Positions 8,918-17,239 of a stretch of DNA of 42,821 bases are shown here, piece after piece (positions within the stretch are counted from its first letter, which is position 1; the number at the start of each line of letters is the position of its first letter). The stretch is taken from the NCBI GenBank assembly GCA_902762905.1, contig CACWQE010000021.1:1-42821 (forward strand), in the 5' to 3' direction. Made by a program: the position numbers and the translations under genes. Source of the DNA: an uncultured Lachnospiraceae bacterium. Its GTDB lineage: Bacteria > Bacillota > Clostridia > Lachnospirales > Lachnospiraceae. A model generated the notes under the pieces. The model was not told the DNA's origin. It searched no databases and worked only from the letters and a program-made list of their open reading frames with translations.

Positions 8918-10204
8918 ATGAGTTTAACAGTGGAAAATTTGGAAAAGAATATGGCAAAGCTTACGATTACGGTGCCTGCTGATGAGTTTGTTGAGGCTAT
9001 GAAGGCATCTTACAATAAGCAGAAAGGAAAGATTTCTGTTCCTGGATTCCGTAAAGGAAAAGTTCCACAGGCATATTTAGAGAAGATGTATGGTCCAGAG
9101 ATGTTCTATGAGGATGCTGCGAATACATGTATGGAATCTTCTTACCCTGGTGCATTAGATGAGTGTGGCTTAGATGTTGTATCCCGTCCACAGATCGATG
9201 TAACACAGATGGAGAAGGGCAAAGACTTCATCTACACAGCAACAGTAGCTGTTAAGCCAGAAGTTACTCTTGGTCAGTACAAAGGTGTTGAAGTTGATAA
9301 GGTAGAAGTAGAAGTAACAGATGAGGATGTACAGGCAGAGTTATTGAATGTACAGAAGCAGAATTCTCGTACCATTCCAGTAGAGGATAGAGCTGCAAAG
9401 ATGGATGACGAAGTAACAATTGATTTCGAAGGCTTTGTAGATGGTGAAGCATTTGAAGGTGGTAAAGGAGAGAACTATCAGTTGACATTAGGTTCTCATT
9501 CTTTCATTGATACATTTGAGGATCAGATCGTTGGCAAGAATATTGGAGAGGAATTTGACGTAAATGTTACATTCCCAGAGGATTATCAGGCAGAAGATCT
9601 TGCAGGTAAGCCAGCAGTATTTAAGTGTAAGCTGAATGGAATCAAGGAGACAGAGCTTCCAGAGTTAGACGACGAGTTTGCATCAGAAGTATCTGAATTT
9701 GATACTATGGATGAATATAAGGCAGATTTGAAGGCAACACTTCAGGTAAAGAAGGAAAAAGCTGCTAAGAATACAAAGGAAGGTCTTGTAATCGATCAGA
9801 TTATTGAGAACTCTACAATGGATATTCCAGATCCAATGTTAGAGACAACCAAAGAACAGATGTTGAATGAGTTCTCACAGCAGTTAAGTTATCAGGGACT
9901 TTCTGTAGATCAGTACTTCCAGTTTACAGGAATGACAAGAGAGAAGTTCTTAGAGACTTCTACTCCAGAAGCTGAGAGAAGAATTAAGTCACGTCTTGTA
10001 TTAGAGGCAATTGCGAAGGCTGAGGATATTCAGGTATCTGAGGATGAGTTGAATGACGAACTTAAGAAGATGGCTGATATGTATCAGATGGATTTGGAGC
10101 AGTTAACTGGTTTGGTTGGCGATTCTGAGAAAGACGCAATCAAGCAGGATATCGCAGTACAGAAAGCGGTAGATCTTGTTACAGAAGCAGCTGTAGAGAA
10201 ATAA
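8918..10204 (+). CDS. tig: Trigger factor, ribosome-associated chaperone and prolyl isomerase
   Basis: A 428-residue cytosolic chaperone that docks at the ribosomal exit tunnel and shields nascent chains. The N-terminal ribosome-binding domain carries the signature [10 protein letters not shown] at about residue 43. An FKBP-type isomerase domain (about 150-240, with [19 protein letters not shown]) follows, and the C-terminal helical arms run to the end. The start at 8918 is set by AGGAGG (8901-8906); the frame extends upstream to 8870 but without family similarity. Length is normal. It is the first gene of a quality-control cluster and is followed by a perfect hairpin (10219-10243) before clpP. 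Confidence 0.97.
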   Translation: MSLTVENLEKNMAKLTITVPADEFVEAMKASYNKQKGKISVPGFRKGKVPQAYLEKMYGPEMFYEDAANTCMESSYPGALDECGLDVVSRPQIDVTQMEKGKDFIYTATVAVKPEVTLGQYKGVEVDKVEVEVTDEDVQAELLNVQKQNSRTIPVEDRAAKMDDEVTIDFEGFVDGEAFEGGKGENYQLTLGSHSFIDTFEDQIVGKNIGEEFDVNVTFPEDYQAEDLAGKPAVFKCKLNGIKETELPELDDEFASEVSEFDTMDEYKADLKATLQVKKEKAAKNTKEGLVIDQIIENSTMDIPDPMLETTKEQMLNEFSQQLSYQGLSVDQYFQFTGMTREKFLETSTPEAERRIKSRLVLEAIAKAEDIQVSEDELNDELKKMADMYQMDLEQLTGLVGDSEKDAIKQDIAVQKAVDLVTEAAVEK

Positions 10205-10218
10205 GATTTTGAATAACC

Positions 10219-10243
10219 CGGCTCACAGAGTTTCTGTGAGCCG
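10219..10243 (+). promoter_or_regulatory. Perfect hairpin between tig and clpP
   Basis: CGGCTCACAGA (10219-10229), loop GTT, then TCTGTGAGCCG (10233-10243): 11 of 11 base pairs. It is followed by TATAACCC rather than a T-run, so it is unlikely to be a simple terminator. It could be an RNA processing or stabilising site that sets the tig to clpP ratio. Confidence 0.6.
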
Positions 10244-10268
10244 TATAACCCAGATAGGAGGATTTTGT

Positions 10269-10859
10269 ATGAGTTTGGTACCTTATGTCATTGAACAGAC
10301 AAGCAGGGGAGAGCGTTCTTATGATATTTACTCCAGATTATTAAAGGATCGTATTATTTTTCTTGGAGAGGAAGTCAATGATACAACAGCAAGTCTTGTA
10401 ATTGCACAGTTGTTGTTCTTGGAATCGGAAGATCCAACGAAAGATATTTCCTTATATATTAACAGCCCAGGTGGTTCAGTTTCTGCAGGATTTGGTATTT
10501 TTGATACCATGAATTATATCAAGTGTGATGTATCAACCATCTGTGTAGGCATGGCAGCAAGTATGGGAGCATTTTTGTTAGCAGGTGGAGCTCCAGGTAA
10601 GCGTATGGCTCTTCCGAATGCAGAGATCATGATTCATCAGCCAATGGGTGGAATGCCAAGTGGCAGTCAGGCAAGTGATATGGAGATTACAACAGCGCAT
10701 ATCCTGAACACCAAGAGAAAGATTAATGAGATCTTAGCAAGAGAGACGGGCAAACCATTTGAAGTGATCGAGAAAGATACCGATCGTGATAATTGGTTGA
10801 GTGCTGCTGCTGCGAAAGAGTATGGATTGATTGATTCTGTTGTAGAGAATCGTCAGTAA
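10269..10859 (+). CDS. clpP: ATP-dependent Clp protease proteolytic subunit
   Basis: Serine peptidase of 196 residues that forms the double-heptamer chamber of ClpXP. The catalytic triad is visible as Ser98 in GMAASMGA, His123 in MIHQPMGG and Asp172 in DTDRDNW, together with the oxyanion segment NSPGGSV near residue 65. The ATG at 10269 has TAGGAGG eight bases upstream; an earlier in-frame start at 10209 would add 20 residues that include the translated hairpin and is rejected. It is followed by clpX after 29 bases, so unfoldase and peptidase are co-expressed. Confidence 0.97.
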   Translation: MSLVPYVIEQTSRGERSYDIYSRLLKDRIIFLGEEVNDTTASLVIAQLLFLESEDPTKDISLYINSPGGSVSAGFGIFDTMNYIKCDVSTICVGMAASMGAFLLAGGAPGKRMALPNAEIMIHQPMGGMPSGSQASDMEITTAHILNTKRKINEILARETGKPFEVIEKDTDRDNWLSAAAAKEYGLIDSVVENRQ

Positions 10860-10888
10860 GACAAAGATTGAGAGAATGAGGTGTAGCA

Positions 10889-12181
10889 ATGGCAATTCGT
10901 GGTGATGACAGAAAGCCTTTACGTTGTTCATTTTGTAACAAGACACAGGATCAGGTTCGTAAGTTAATTGCGGGTCAGAATGTATTTATCTGTGACGAAT
11001 GTATCGAGGTTTGCTCTGAGATTATCGAGGATGAGTTAGAAGATTATGAAGAATCTTCAGATATTAATTTACTGAAACCAAAGGAGATTAAGGAATTCTT
11101 AGATCAGTATGTAATTGGTCAGGAAGAAGCGAAGAAGGTACTGTCAGTTGCAGTATATAATCATTATAAGAGAATTCTGTCAGATAAAGATTTCGATGTA
11201 GAATTACAAAAGAGTAATATTATGATGGTTGGTCCAACTGGTTCTGGTAAGACGTATCTGGCACAGACACTTGCAAAGCTTTTGAATGTTCCATTTGCGA
11301 TTGCGGATGCAACAGCCTTAACAGAAGCTGGTTATGTCGGTGAAGATGTAGAGAATATTCTTCTTAAGATCATTCAGGCTGCGGACTACGATATTGAGCG
11401 TGCTCAGCATGGTATAATCTATATTGATGAGATTGATAAGATCACGAAGAAGTCAGAGAATGTATCCATCACAAGAGATGTATCTGGTGAAGGTGTACAG
11501 CAGGCATTACTTAAGATTATTGAAGGAACCGTTGCATCTGTTCCACCACAGGGTGGAAGAAAACATCCGCATCAGGATTTTATTCAGATTGATACTACGA
11601 ATATTTTATTCATTTGTGGTGGTGCGTTTGATGGTCTTGAGAAAGTGATCGAGAATCGTATTGGTAAGAAGTCAATTGGTTTTGGTGCTGAGTTGGCAGA
11701 GAATACGGATGAGAATGTTGGCGAGTTATTGAAACAGGTAACACCATCCGATTTTGTGAAATATGGATTGATTCCGGAGTTCATTGGTCGTGTGCCGGTA
11801 ACGGTTACATTGGATCTTTTGGATGAAGACGCATTAATGCGGATCTTAACGGAACCGAAGAGTGCAATTTGCAAGCAGTATAAGAAACTGTTTGAATTAG
11901 ATGGTGTAGAACTTGATTTTAATGAAGATGCATTGCGTGCAATCGCAAAGATCACGATGGAGAGAAAGACAGGAGCCCGTGGCTTGCGTTCTATCATTGA
12001 AAAGAGTGTAACTGACCTGATGTACGAGGTTCCTTCGAATGAGGAGATTACTAAGTGCATTATAACGAAGGAAACAGTAGAAGGTACAGGTGAACCGGAG
12101 ATTGTATATTCAGATTCGCCACGTCCAAGAAAGTCCTTTGTAAAGCGTCATCCAAAGCCAAACAATGGTGAGATTGCATAA
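10889..12181 (+). CDS. clpX: ATP-dependent Clp protease ATP-binding subunit ClpX
   Basis: AAA+ unfoldase of 430 residues that delivers substrates to ClpP. The N-terminal zinc-binding domain has Cys13, Cys16, Cys35 and Cys38. The Walker A motif GPTGSGKT is near residue 116, Walker [11 protein letters not shown] near 175, and a sensor-2 type GARGLR segment lies near 358. The ClpP-docking loop region contains IGFGAE near residue 263, matching the IGF tripeptide. GAGGTG precedes the start. It is the third gene of the cluster. Confidence 0.97.
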   Translation: MAIRGDDRKPLRCSFCNKTQDQVRKLIAGQNVFICDECIEVCSEIIEDELEDYEESSDINLLKPKEIKEFLDQYVIGQEEAKKVLSVAVYNHYKRILSDKDFDVELQKSNIMMVGPTGSGKTYLAQTLAKLLNVPFAIADATALTEAGYVGEDVENILLKIIQAADYDIERAQHGIIYIDEIDKITKKSENVSITRDVSGEGVQQALLKIIEGTVASVPPQGGRKHPHQDFIQIDTTNILFICGGAFDGLEKVIENRIGKKSIGFGAELAENTDENVGELLKQVTPSDFVKYGLIPEFIGRVPVTVTLDLLDEDALMRILTEPKSAICKQYKKLFELDGVELDFNEDALRAIAKITMERKTGARGLRSIIEKSVTDLMYEVPSNEEITKCIITKETVEGTGEPEIVYSDSPRPRKSFVKRHPKPNNGEIA

Positions 12182-12195
12182 ACGTAAAGAAAGTG

Positions 12196-12241
12196 ATATA
12201 GCGGAATCTGTTGCTGACTGCATCAGGTTCCGTTTCTATAT
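12196..12241 (+). promoter_or_regulatory. Hairpin between clpX and lon, abutting the lon ribosome binding site
   Basis: ATATAG-CGGAATCTG (12196-12210) pairs with CAGGTTCCG-ttt-CTATAT (12224-12241), giving 15 pairs (one G-U) with a 3-base bulge. The right arm ends immediately before AGAGGA (12242-12247), the lon ribosome binding site. No T-run follows. Confidence 0.55.
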
Positions 12242-12253
12242 AGAGGAATGAAC

Positions 12254-14602
12254 ATGAGAAAAAAAGTATACCAGACACTTCCTATGATTGTGTTCCGGGA
12301 TCTGGTCATGATGCCAGAGACAAGTGTACACATTGATGTGAAAAGAGAAGATTCTTTAAAGACAATTGAATATGCGATGAAAGAGAATCTGGATGTTTTT
12401 GTTGTGACGGCAAAGGATGCTGCGTTGGGAGATACATTTTCCAGGAAAGATCTTTATGAGATAGGTACGATTGTTCAGGCAAAGCAAATGTTAAAACTTC
12501 CGAAGGATGTTGTACGTGTTATGCTGCTTGGACAGACCAGAGCAAAGATTAAGTCGGTTGTAGAAGATCCGATGACCGGGCATATGGCTACAGTGGCGGC
12601 GGTGGAGACACAGAAAGATTCATTGTCTGATACACAACGACGTGCCTATCTAAAAACGGTGAAAGACATATTGATACAATGTGAGAGCAATGGAATTATT
12701 ACAAATGAAACGGTTGTTAATACATTGAAGAAAGTAAGATCGTTAGAAACACTTGTGGATCTGATTGCAGAAGCGGCACCAATTACAACGGCACAAAAGC
12801 AGAAGATTCTTGAAACAATGGATTTGAAAGAACGGACAGAAGCATTGTTAGAGATTCTATTGAATGAGATAGAGATTGGGCAGATCCGTACTGAGATTGT
12901 TGGAAAGTTACGGGAGTGTGTGAATAAGAATCAAAGAGATTATGTTCTTCGGGAACAGATGAAAGTCATACGGCAGGAATTAGGAGAAGAAGATAGTCAG
13001 GATGAAGGAGAGCAGTATCTTAAACGTCTGGAAGAAGTTGATCCTCCAATAGAGGTTAGAGAGAAGATTGCAAAGGAGATTAAGAAATTTCAGAATCTTC
13101 CGTATTCTTCTTCGGAAAGTGCAGTATTACGTAACTACATCGAGACGGTATTGGAATATCCATGGAATAAGTCTACGACAGAGAATTCTAATCTGAAAGA
13201 TGCGATGAACCAGTTAGAGAAAGATCATTATGGATTAGAGAAGGTCAAGGAACGTATCATTGATTATCTGGCGGTCCGGAACTTAAGTGGTAGAAAAGAT
13301 GCACCAATCCTTTGTCTGGTAGGCCCGCCGGGAACAGGTAAGACATCCATCGCCCATTCTATTGCAACAGCGTTGCATAAGGAATATGGAAGGATTGCAT
13401 TAGGTGGTGTCCGGGACGAGGCGGAGATCCGGGGACATCGTAAGACATATATTGGTGCTATGCCGGGGCGAATTGTGTCTGCAATCACAAAGACGGGCGT
13501 GAATAATCCATTAATTTTATTAGATGAGATTGATAAGACAAGTTCTGATTACAAAGGAGATACTTCATCAGCATTGTTAGAAGTATTAGATGGAGAGCAG
13601 AATTCTCATTTTGTCGATCATTATTTTGAGGTTCCGGTAGATCTTAGCAGCGTATTGTTTATCGCTACAGCAAATGATGCCAGTACAATTCCGGCACCGC
13701 TTCGGGATCGAATGGAACTGATTGAGGTAAACAGCTATACAGAGAATGAGAAGTTCCATATTGCCAAGTTATATCTGCTACCAAAACAACGGGCAAAGAA
13801 TGGCCTAAAGAGTAGTCAGTTCAAGATGACAGATGGGGCGGTTCATAAGCTGATCCGGGATTATACAAGAGAAGCCGGAGTGCGTAGTTTGGAACGTCGC
13901 ATTGAACGACTGATGCAGAAGGCAGCACGGGGAATTCTTACGGAAGAATATAAGATGTTGCGGGTGACTGAAAAGAAATTAGTGGAGTTATTAGGAGTGG
14001 AGCCGTATTCAGCAGAAGACAGGGATCATACAGACCGGGTAGGTGTTGTAACAGGTCTTGCATGGACGAAAGTAGGGGGAGATACCTTGCAGATTGAGGT
14101 GAATATCCTCAACGGAAAAGGAGGACTTGTACTTACCGGTAATTTAGGAGATGTAATGAAAGAGTCTGCACAGATCGCACTTTCTTATGTCCGGACATTG
14201 CCGGATATTAAGAAGATGCCGGAGAACTATTTTGAAAAGCATCAGATTCATCTTCATGTGCCGGAAGGTGCGACTCCAAAGGATGGTCCATCGGCAGGAA
14301 TTACGATGGCACTTGCAATATATTCAGCATTGGTGAATCGTCCAGTAAATGGAAGACTGGCTATGACCGGTGAGATCAGCCTGAAAGGTCAGGTTCTTCC
14401 GATTGGAGGACTGAAAGAAAAATTATTAGCCGCAAAGAATGCCGGTATGACTAAAGTGTTTGTTCCGGCGAAGAATCAGAAGAATGTAAACGAATTAAAA
14501 GCGGAGATTATAGAAGGCATGGATATCATATATGTATCGGATATGCGTGAAGTAATCGCAGGAGGAATCGTGAAACGTGGGTTTGCGTTGAAACAGAAAT
14601 GA
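12254..14602 (+). CDS. lon: Lon protease (endopeptidase La)
   Basis: ATP-dependent cytosolic protease of 782 residues that degrades misfolded and regulatory proteins as a homohexamer. It has an N-terminal substrate-recognition domain (about 1-200), a central coiled coil, an AAA+ module with GPPGTGKT near residue 357 and LLDEIDK near 422, and a C-terminal peptidase with catalytic Ser about 680 in KDGPSAG and the catalytic Lys in the GLKEK stretch. An ATG at 12248 is also in frame but touches AGAGGA directly, so the ATG at 12254 with a 6-base spacing is preferred. It is co-oriented with clpX and the tightly following engB. Confidence 0.96.
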   Translation: MRKKVYQTLPMIVFRDLVMMPETSVHIDVKREDSLKTIEYAMKENLDVFVVTAKDAALGDTFSRKDLYEIGTIVQAKQMLKLPKDVVRVMLLGQTRAKIKSVVEDPMTGHMATVAAVETQKDSLSDTQRRAYLKTVKDILIQCESNGIITNETVVNTLKKVRSLETLVDLIAEAAPITTAQKQKILETMDLKERTEALLEILLNEIEIGQIRTEIVGKLRECVNKNQRDYVLREQMKVIRQELGEEDSQDEGEQYLKRLEEVDPPIEVREKIAKEIKKFQNLPYSSSESAVLRNYIETVLEYPWNKSTTENSNLKDAMNQLEKDHYGLEKVKERIIDYLAVRNLSGRKDAPILCLVGPPGTGKTSIAHSIATALHKEYGRIALGGVRDEAEIRGHRKTYIGAMPGRIVSAITKTGVNNPLILLDEIDKTSSDYKGDTSSALLEVLDGEQNSHFVDHYFEVPVDLSSVLFIATANDASTIPAPLRDRMELIEVNSYTENEKFHIAKLYLLPKQRAKNGLKSSQFKMTDGAVHKLIRDYTREAGVRSLERRIERLMQKAARGILTEEYKMLRVTEKKLVELLGVEPYSAEDRDHTDRVGVVTGLAWTKVGGDTLQIEVNILNGKGGLVLTGNLGDVMKESAQIALSYVRTLPDIKKMPENYFEKHQIHLHVPEGATPKDGPSAGITMALAIYSALVNRPVNGRLAMTGEISLKGQVLPIGGLKEKLLAAKNAGMTKVFVPAKNQKNVNELKAEIIEGMDIIYVSDMREVIAGGIVKRGFALKQK

Positions 14603-14612
14603 GGTAAATGAT

Positions 14613-15197
14613 ATGGTAATTAAAAGTGCAGAATTAGAGACGGTATGTGGCGTTACAAGTAAGTTACCCCATAATGAAGGAATTGAGATTGCATTTGCAG
14701 GTAAGTCAAATGTTGGTAAATCTTCGTTGATCAATGGTCTGTTGAATCGGAAAGCATTGGCAAGAACTTCCTCACAGCCTGGCAAGACGCAGACAATCAA
14801 TTTCTATAAGGTAAATCAATCTTTTTATTTTGTAGATCTGCCCGGATATGGATATGCAAAAGTGTCTGCAACCGAGAGAGAAAAATGGGGTAAGATGATT
14901 GAACGATATCTGCATAGTTCAGAGCAGTTGGTTCTGGTTTTTTTGTTAATTGATATCCGCCATGAACCATCTTCAAATGATAAAATGATGTATGATTGGA
15001 TCTGTCATAATGGATTTACTCCGGTTATCATTGCAACAAAGTTAGATAAGATCAAACGATCACAGTTACAGAAAAATCTCAAGATTATCCGTACGAAGTT
15101 AGAGATGGATAAGGATGGATTAATCTTTCCGTATTCTGCATTGTCCAAACAGGGAAGAGATGAGATCTTAGAATATATTGGGACGTTTCTAGAGTAG
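14613..15197 (+). CDS. engB: Ribosome-assembly GTP-binding protein EngB/YsxC
   Basis: TRAFAC-class GTPase of 194 residues needed for 50S subunit assembly. The G-motifs are in order: G1 GKSNVGKS near residue 30, the G2 threonines in SSQPGKTQTINFY, G3 DLPGYGYAK near 76, G4 TKLDK near 143 and G5 SALS near 174. It begins 10 bases after lon with GAGGT upstream; the lon-engB pairing is common in Firmicutes. Transcription ends at the hairpin 15264-15306. Confidence 0.96.
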   Translation: MVIKSAELETVCGVTSKLPHNEGIEIAFAGKSNVGKSSLINGLLNRKALARTSSQPGKTQTINFYKVNQSFYFVDLPGYGYAKVSATEREKWGKMIERYLHSSEQLVLVFLLIDIRHEPSSNDKMMYDWICHNGFTPVIIATKLDKIKRSQLQKNLKIIRTKLEMDKDGLIFPYSALSKQGRDEILEYIGTFLE

Positions 15198-15263
15198 GAT
15201 TGGAATATCAGGTAGGAACTCTTATGTAATTTTAATAATATAAGATTGCCGAATCTGTAAAAT

Positions 15264-15306
15264 AATATGGCAGGTAGCCCCTTGCGGGGTTATACCTGCC
15301 ATATTT
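15264..15306. terminator. Bidirectional terminator between engB and the DUF4364 gene
   Basis: AATATGGCAGGTA (15264-15276) pairs with TACCTGCCATATT (15293-15305), with an inner GCCCC-ttgc-GGGGT stem. On the minus strand the hairpin is followed by TATTATTTTAC; the plus strand has only a short T-run. The stop codon of the minus-strand gene lies inside the hairpin. Confidence 0.8.
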
Positions 15307-15808
15307 GTGTAATCAGATATTGATAGATATCTTCGCTTTTATCTTTCCAGGAATCACAGATATGGATTGCCTGTTCCTGTGTCGGAACGGTAAGCTTAAT
15401 CTCGAGTAGTGTCTGGTTCCGTTCTTTGATGCTGCATTGTGCAATATACTCATTATTGGAAGGATAGTAGTCGGATGAGATCGCAGATTCATTACGTAAT
15501 TCAATCTTTTGTTCTTTCAGGTAATTCAGAATGTCCATCTTAATGGCATCTGATATCTTGAATTCGAATAATTCCAACGCTTCCTTGCCCTGATCGGTAA
15601 TCTCGTATAGCGAATGATTCCGTTCTGTTGTTGGCTTAATAAAATCATTCTCGATCAGTTCATTAAGGGCAATCTGGAGATTGAAATAATTGGTGTATCC
15701 TTTATCTAATATGAACTGGGAAATCTGCGAACCAGTAAGAGGAAAATCAACCCGGTCTAACATATATAATATCATTAATTTGTAAAGAACTAATCCTTCG
15801 CTTGTCAT
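15290..15808 (-). CDS. DUF4364 winged-helix protein
   Basis: A 172-residue cytosolic protein matching the DUF4364 family known from Clostridia. The N-terminal part (about 1-80) reads as a winged helix-turn-helix: helices around LYKLMILYMLDRV and SQISQFILDKGY, a putative recognition helix NLQIALNELIENDFI, and a wing containing YEITDQGKEAL. The C-terminal half alternates strands and helices and may bind a ligand. It lies 18 bases downstream of the malic enzyme gene and is probably co-transcribed with it. A transcription-regulator role is inferred from the fold; target and signal are unknown. Confidence 0.8.
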   Translation of the reverse strand: MTSEGLVLYKLMILYMLDRVDFPLTGSQISQFILDKGYTNYFNLQIALNELIENDFIKPTTERNHSLYEITDQGKEALELFEFKISDAIKMDILNYLKEQKIELRNESAISSDYYPSNNEYIAQCSIKERNQTLLEIKLTVPTQEQAIHICDSWKDKSEDIYQYLITQIWQV

Positions 15809-15826
15809 AATCTATTCTTCCTACTC

Positions 15827-16981
15827 TTATTTTCTAATGTGAGACTTCACGGCTTGACTAACCACATCGGCTACCCGTGGATCAAATGCTTCCGGCATGA
15901 TGAAGTCATCATTTAATTCTTCGTCTGATACGAGGCCTGCGATTGCTTCGGCAGCCGCTAATTTCATCTCTTCTGTGATGATAGAAGCACGACCTTCTAG
16001 TGCACCCTTGAAAATGCCAGGAAAGGCAACTACATTGTTGACCTGATTCGGGAAGTCAGAACGACCGGTTCCCACAATTCTGGCACCAGCGGCTTTGGCA
16101 ACATCTGGCATGATCTCAGGGGTCGGATTAGCCATAGCAAATAAGATGGAGTCTTTGTTCATGGACTGTACCATCTCAGCAGACACGATACCAGGAGCGG
16201 AAACGCCAACAAAGATATCAGCACCCTTTAAGGCATCTGCTAAGGTTCCGGTCTGGTTCTCTAAATTGGTTACCTTGAGCATTTCCTGCTGCATCCAGTT
16301 AAGGCCTTCATAGTCTTTGTGGATGATACCATTGCGATCACACATGGTAACATGTTTGAAACCATAGGTTAGTAATAACTTAGTGATGGCAATTCCGGCA
16401 GAGCCTGCACCATTGACTACAACTTTACAATCTTCCTTGTGCTTACCGGTAATACGAAGACCATTGATGATGCCGGAAAGGACGACGATGGCAGTTCCGT
16501 GTTGGTCGTCATGAAATACCGGAATATCTAATGCGTCATTTAATCGTTTCTCAATCTCAAAACAGCGGGGAGCGGAAATATCCTCTAAGTTAATACCGCC
16601 AAAGGCAGGTGCGATACGGATAACGGTCTCTACAATCTCGTCAACATCCTGTGTATCAAGACAGATTGGAACGGCATTGACATCGCCGAATGACTTGAAT
16701 AAGACGGCTTTCCCCTCCATAACAGGCATGGCAGCAGCAGCACCGATATTACCAAGTCCGAGGACAGCACTTCCGTCTGATACAACGGCAACGGTATTTC
16801 CTTTCTGGGTATATTTGTATACATCTTCGGGGTTAGCAGCAATCTTACGGCAAGGTTCTGCTACACCGGGAGTGTATGCAAGGGAAAGATCCTCGCGTGA
16901 CTTAACCGGGCATTTTGGCTCTGTACTCATCTTGCCTGCCCATTGCTCGTGTAACTGTAATGATTTTTCGTAAACGTCCAT
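15827..16981 (-). CDS. NAD(P)-dependent malic enzyme, short bacterial form
   Basis: Cytosolic enzyme of 384 residues that oxidatively decarboxylates malate to pyruvate with Mg or Mn and NAD(P). The substrate domain has SLAYTPGVAEPC near residue 33, the lysine of NAVAVVSDGSAVLGLGN-like sequence near 60, and metal-site acidic residues in EDISAPRCFEIE and FHDDQHGTA. The NAD-binding Rossmann motif is NGAGSAGIA near 172, and FAMANPTPEI follows near 267. The start is set at 16981 by AAAGGTGG; the longer frame to 17038 lacks family similarity. It is the first gene of a two-gene minus-strand operon with the DUF4364 gene. Confidence 0.92.
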   Translation of the reverse strand: MDVYEKSLQLHEQWAGKMSTEPKCPVKSREDLSLAYTPGVAEPCRKIAANPEDVYKYTQKGNTVAVVSDGSAVLGLGNIGAAAAMPVMEGKAVLFKSFGDVNAVPICLDTQDVDEIVETVIRIAPAFGGINLEDISAPRCFEIEKRLNDALDIPVFHDDQHGTAIVVLSGIINGLRITGKHKEDCKVVVNGAGSAGIAITKLLLTYGFKHVTMCDRNGIIHKDYEGLNWMQQEMLKVTNLENQTGTLADALKGADIFVGVSAPGIVSAEMVQSMNKDSILFAMANPTPEIMPDVAKAAGARIVGTGRSDFPNQVNNVVAFPGIFKGALEGRASIITEEMKLAAAEAIAGLVSDEELNDDFIMPEAFDPRVADVVSQAVKSHIRK

Positions 16982-17028
16982 TTTAATCCACCTTTTATTA
17001 TAAATTTGTGAGAAACACACTATTTCTA

Positions 17029-17057
17029 ATTTTACCATTAGCGCAGAGGAAGTGCAA
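17029..17057 (-). promoter_or_regulatory. Promoter of the malic enzyme operon
   Basis: On the minus strand TTGCAC (17057-17052), a 17-base spacer, then TGG-TAAAAT (-10 at 17034-17029), an extended -10 promoter. It is back to back with the rho promoter, the two -35 boxes being 14 bases apart. Confidence 0.7.
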
Positions 17058-17071
17058 GGGTGGATTTGGGC

Positions 17072-17099
17072 TTTACAAAGTGAAAAAGTATGCTATAAT
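17072..17099 (+). promoter_or_regulatory. Promoter of rho
   Basis: TTTACA (17072-17077), a 16-base spacer and TGC-TATAAT (-10 at 17094-17099). The leader is about 135 bases and contains a hairpin AAAGGGGAC-aagt-GTTCTCTTT (17193-17214) some 25 bases before the start codon. Confidence 0.75.
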
Positions 17100-17239
17100 G
17101 AAGCAAAATAATTTACTTATTTATGATCTATATCTATTTCAGAGTTTTATCCAATCACAATATATAGTAAGATATAACAGGAAGAACTAGTGAAAGGGGA
17201 CAAGTGTTCTCTTTTGGGAAGTTAGAGAAAGGAGTCTTT

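Noticed and set aside
11584..12060. A 158-codon open frame on the strand opposite clpX
   Set aside because: It is a shadow of the well-conserved clpX gene, with no ribosome binding site and an odd composition.
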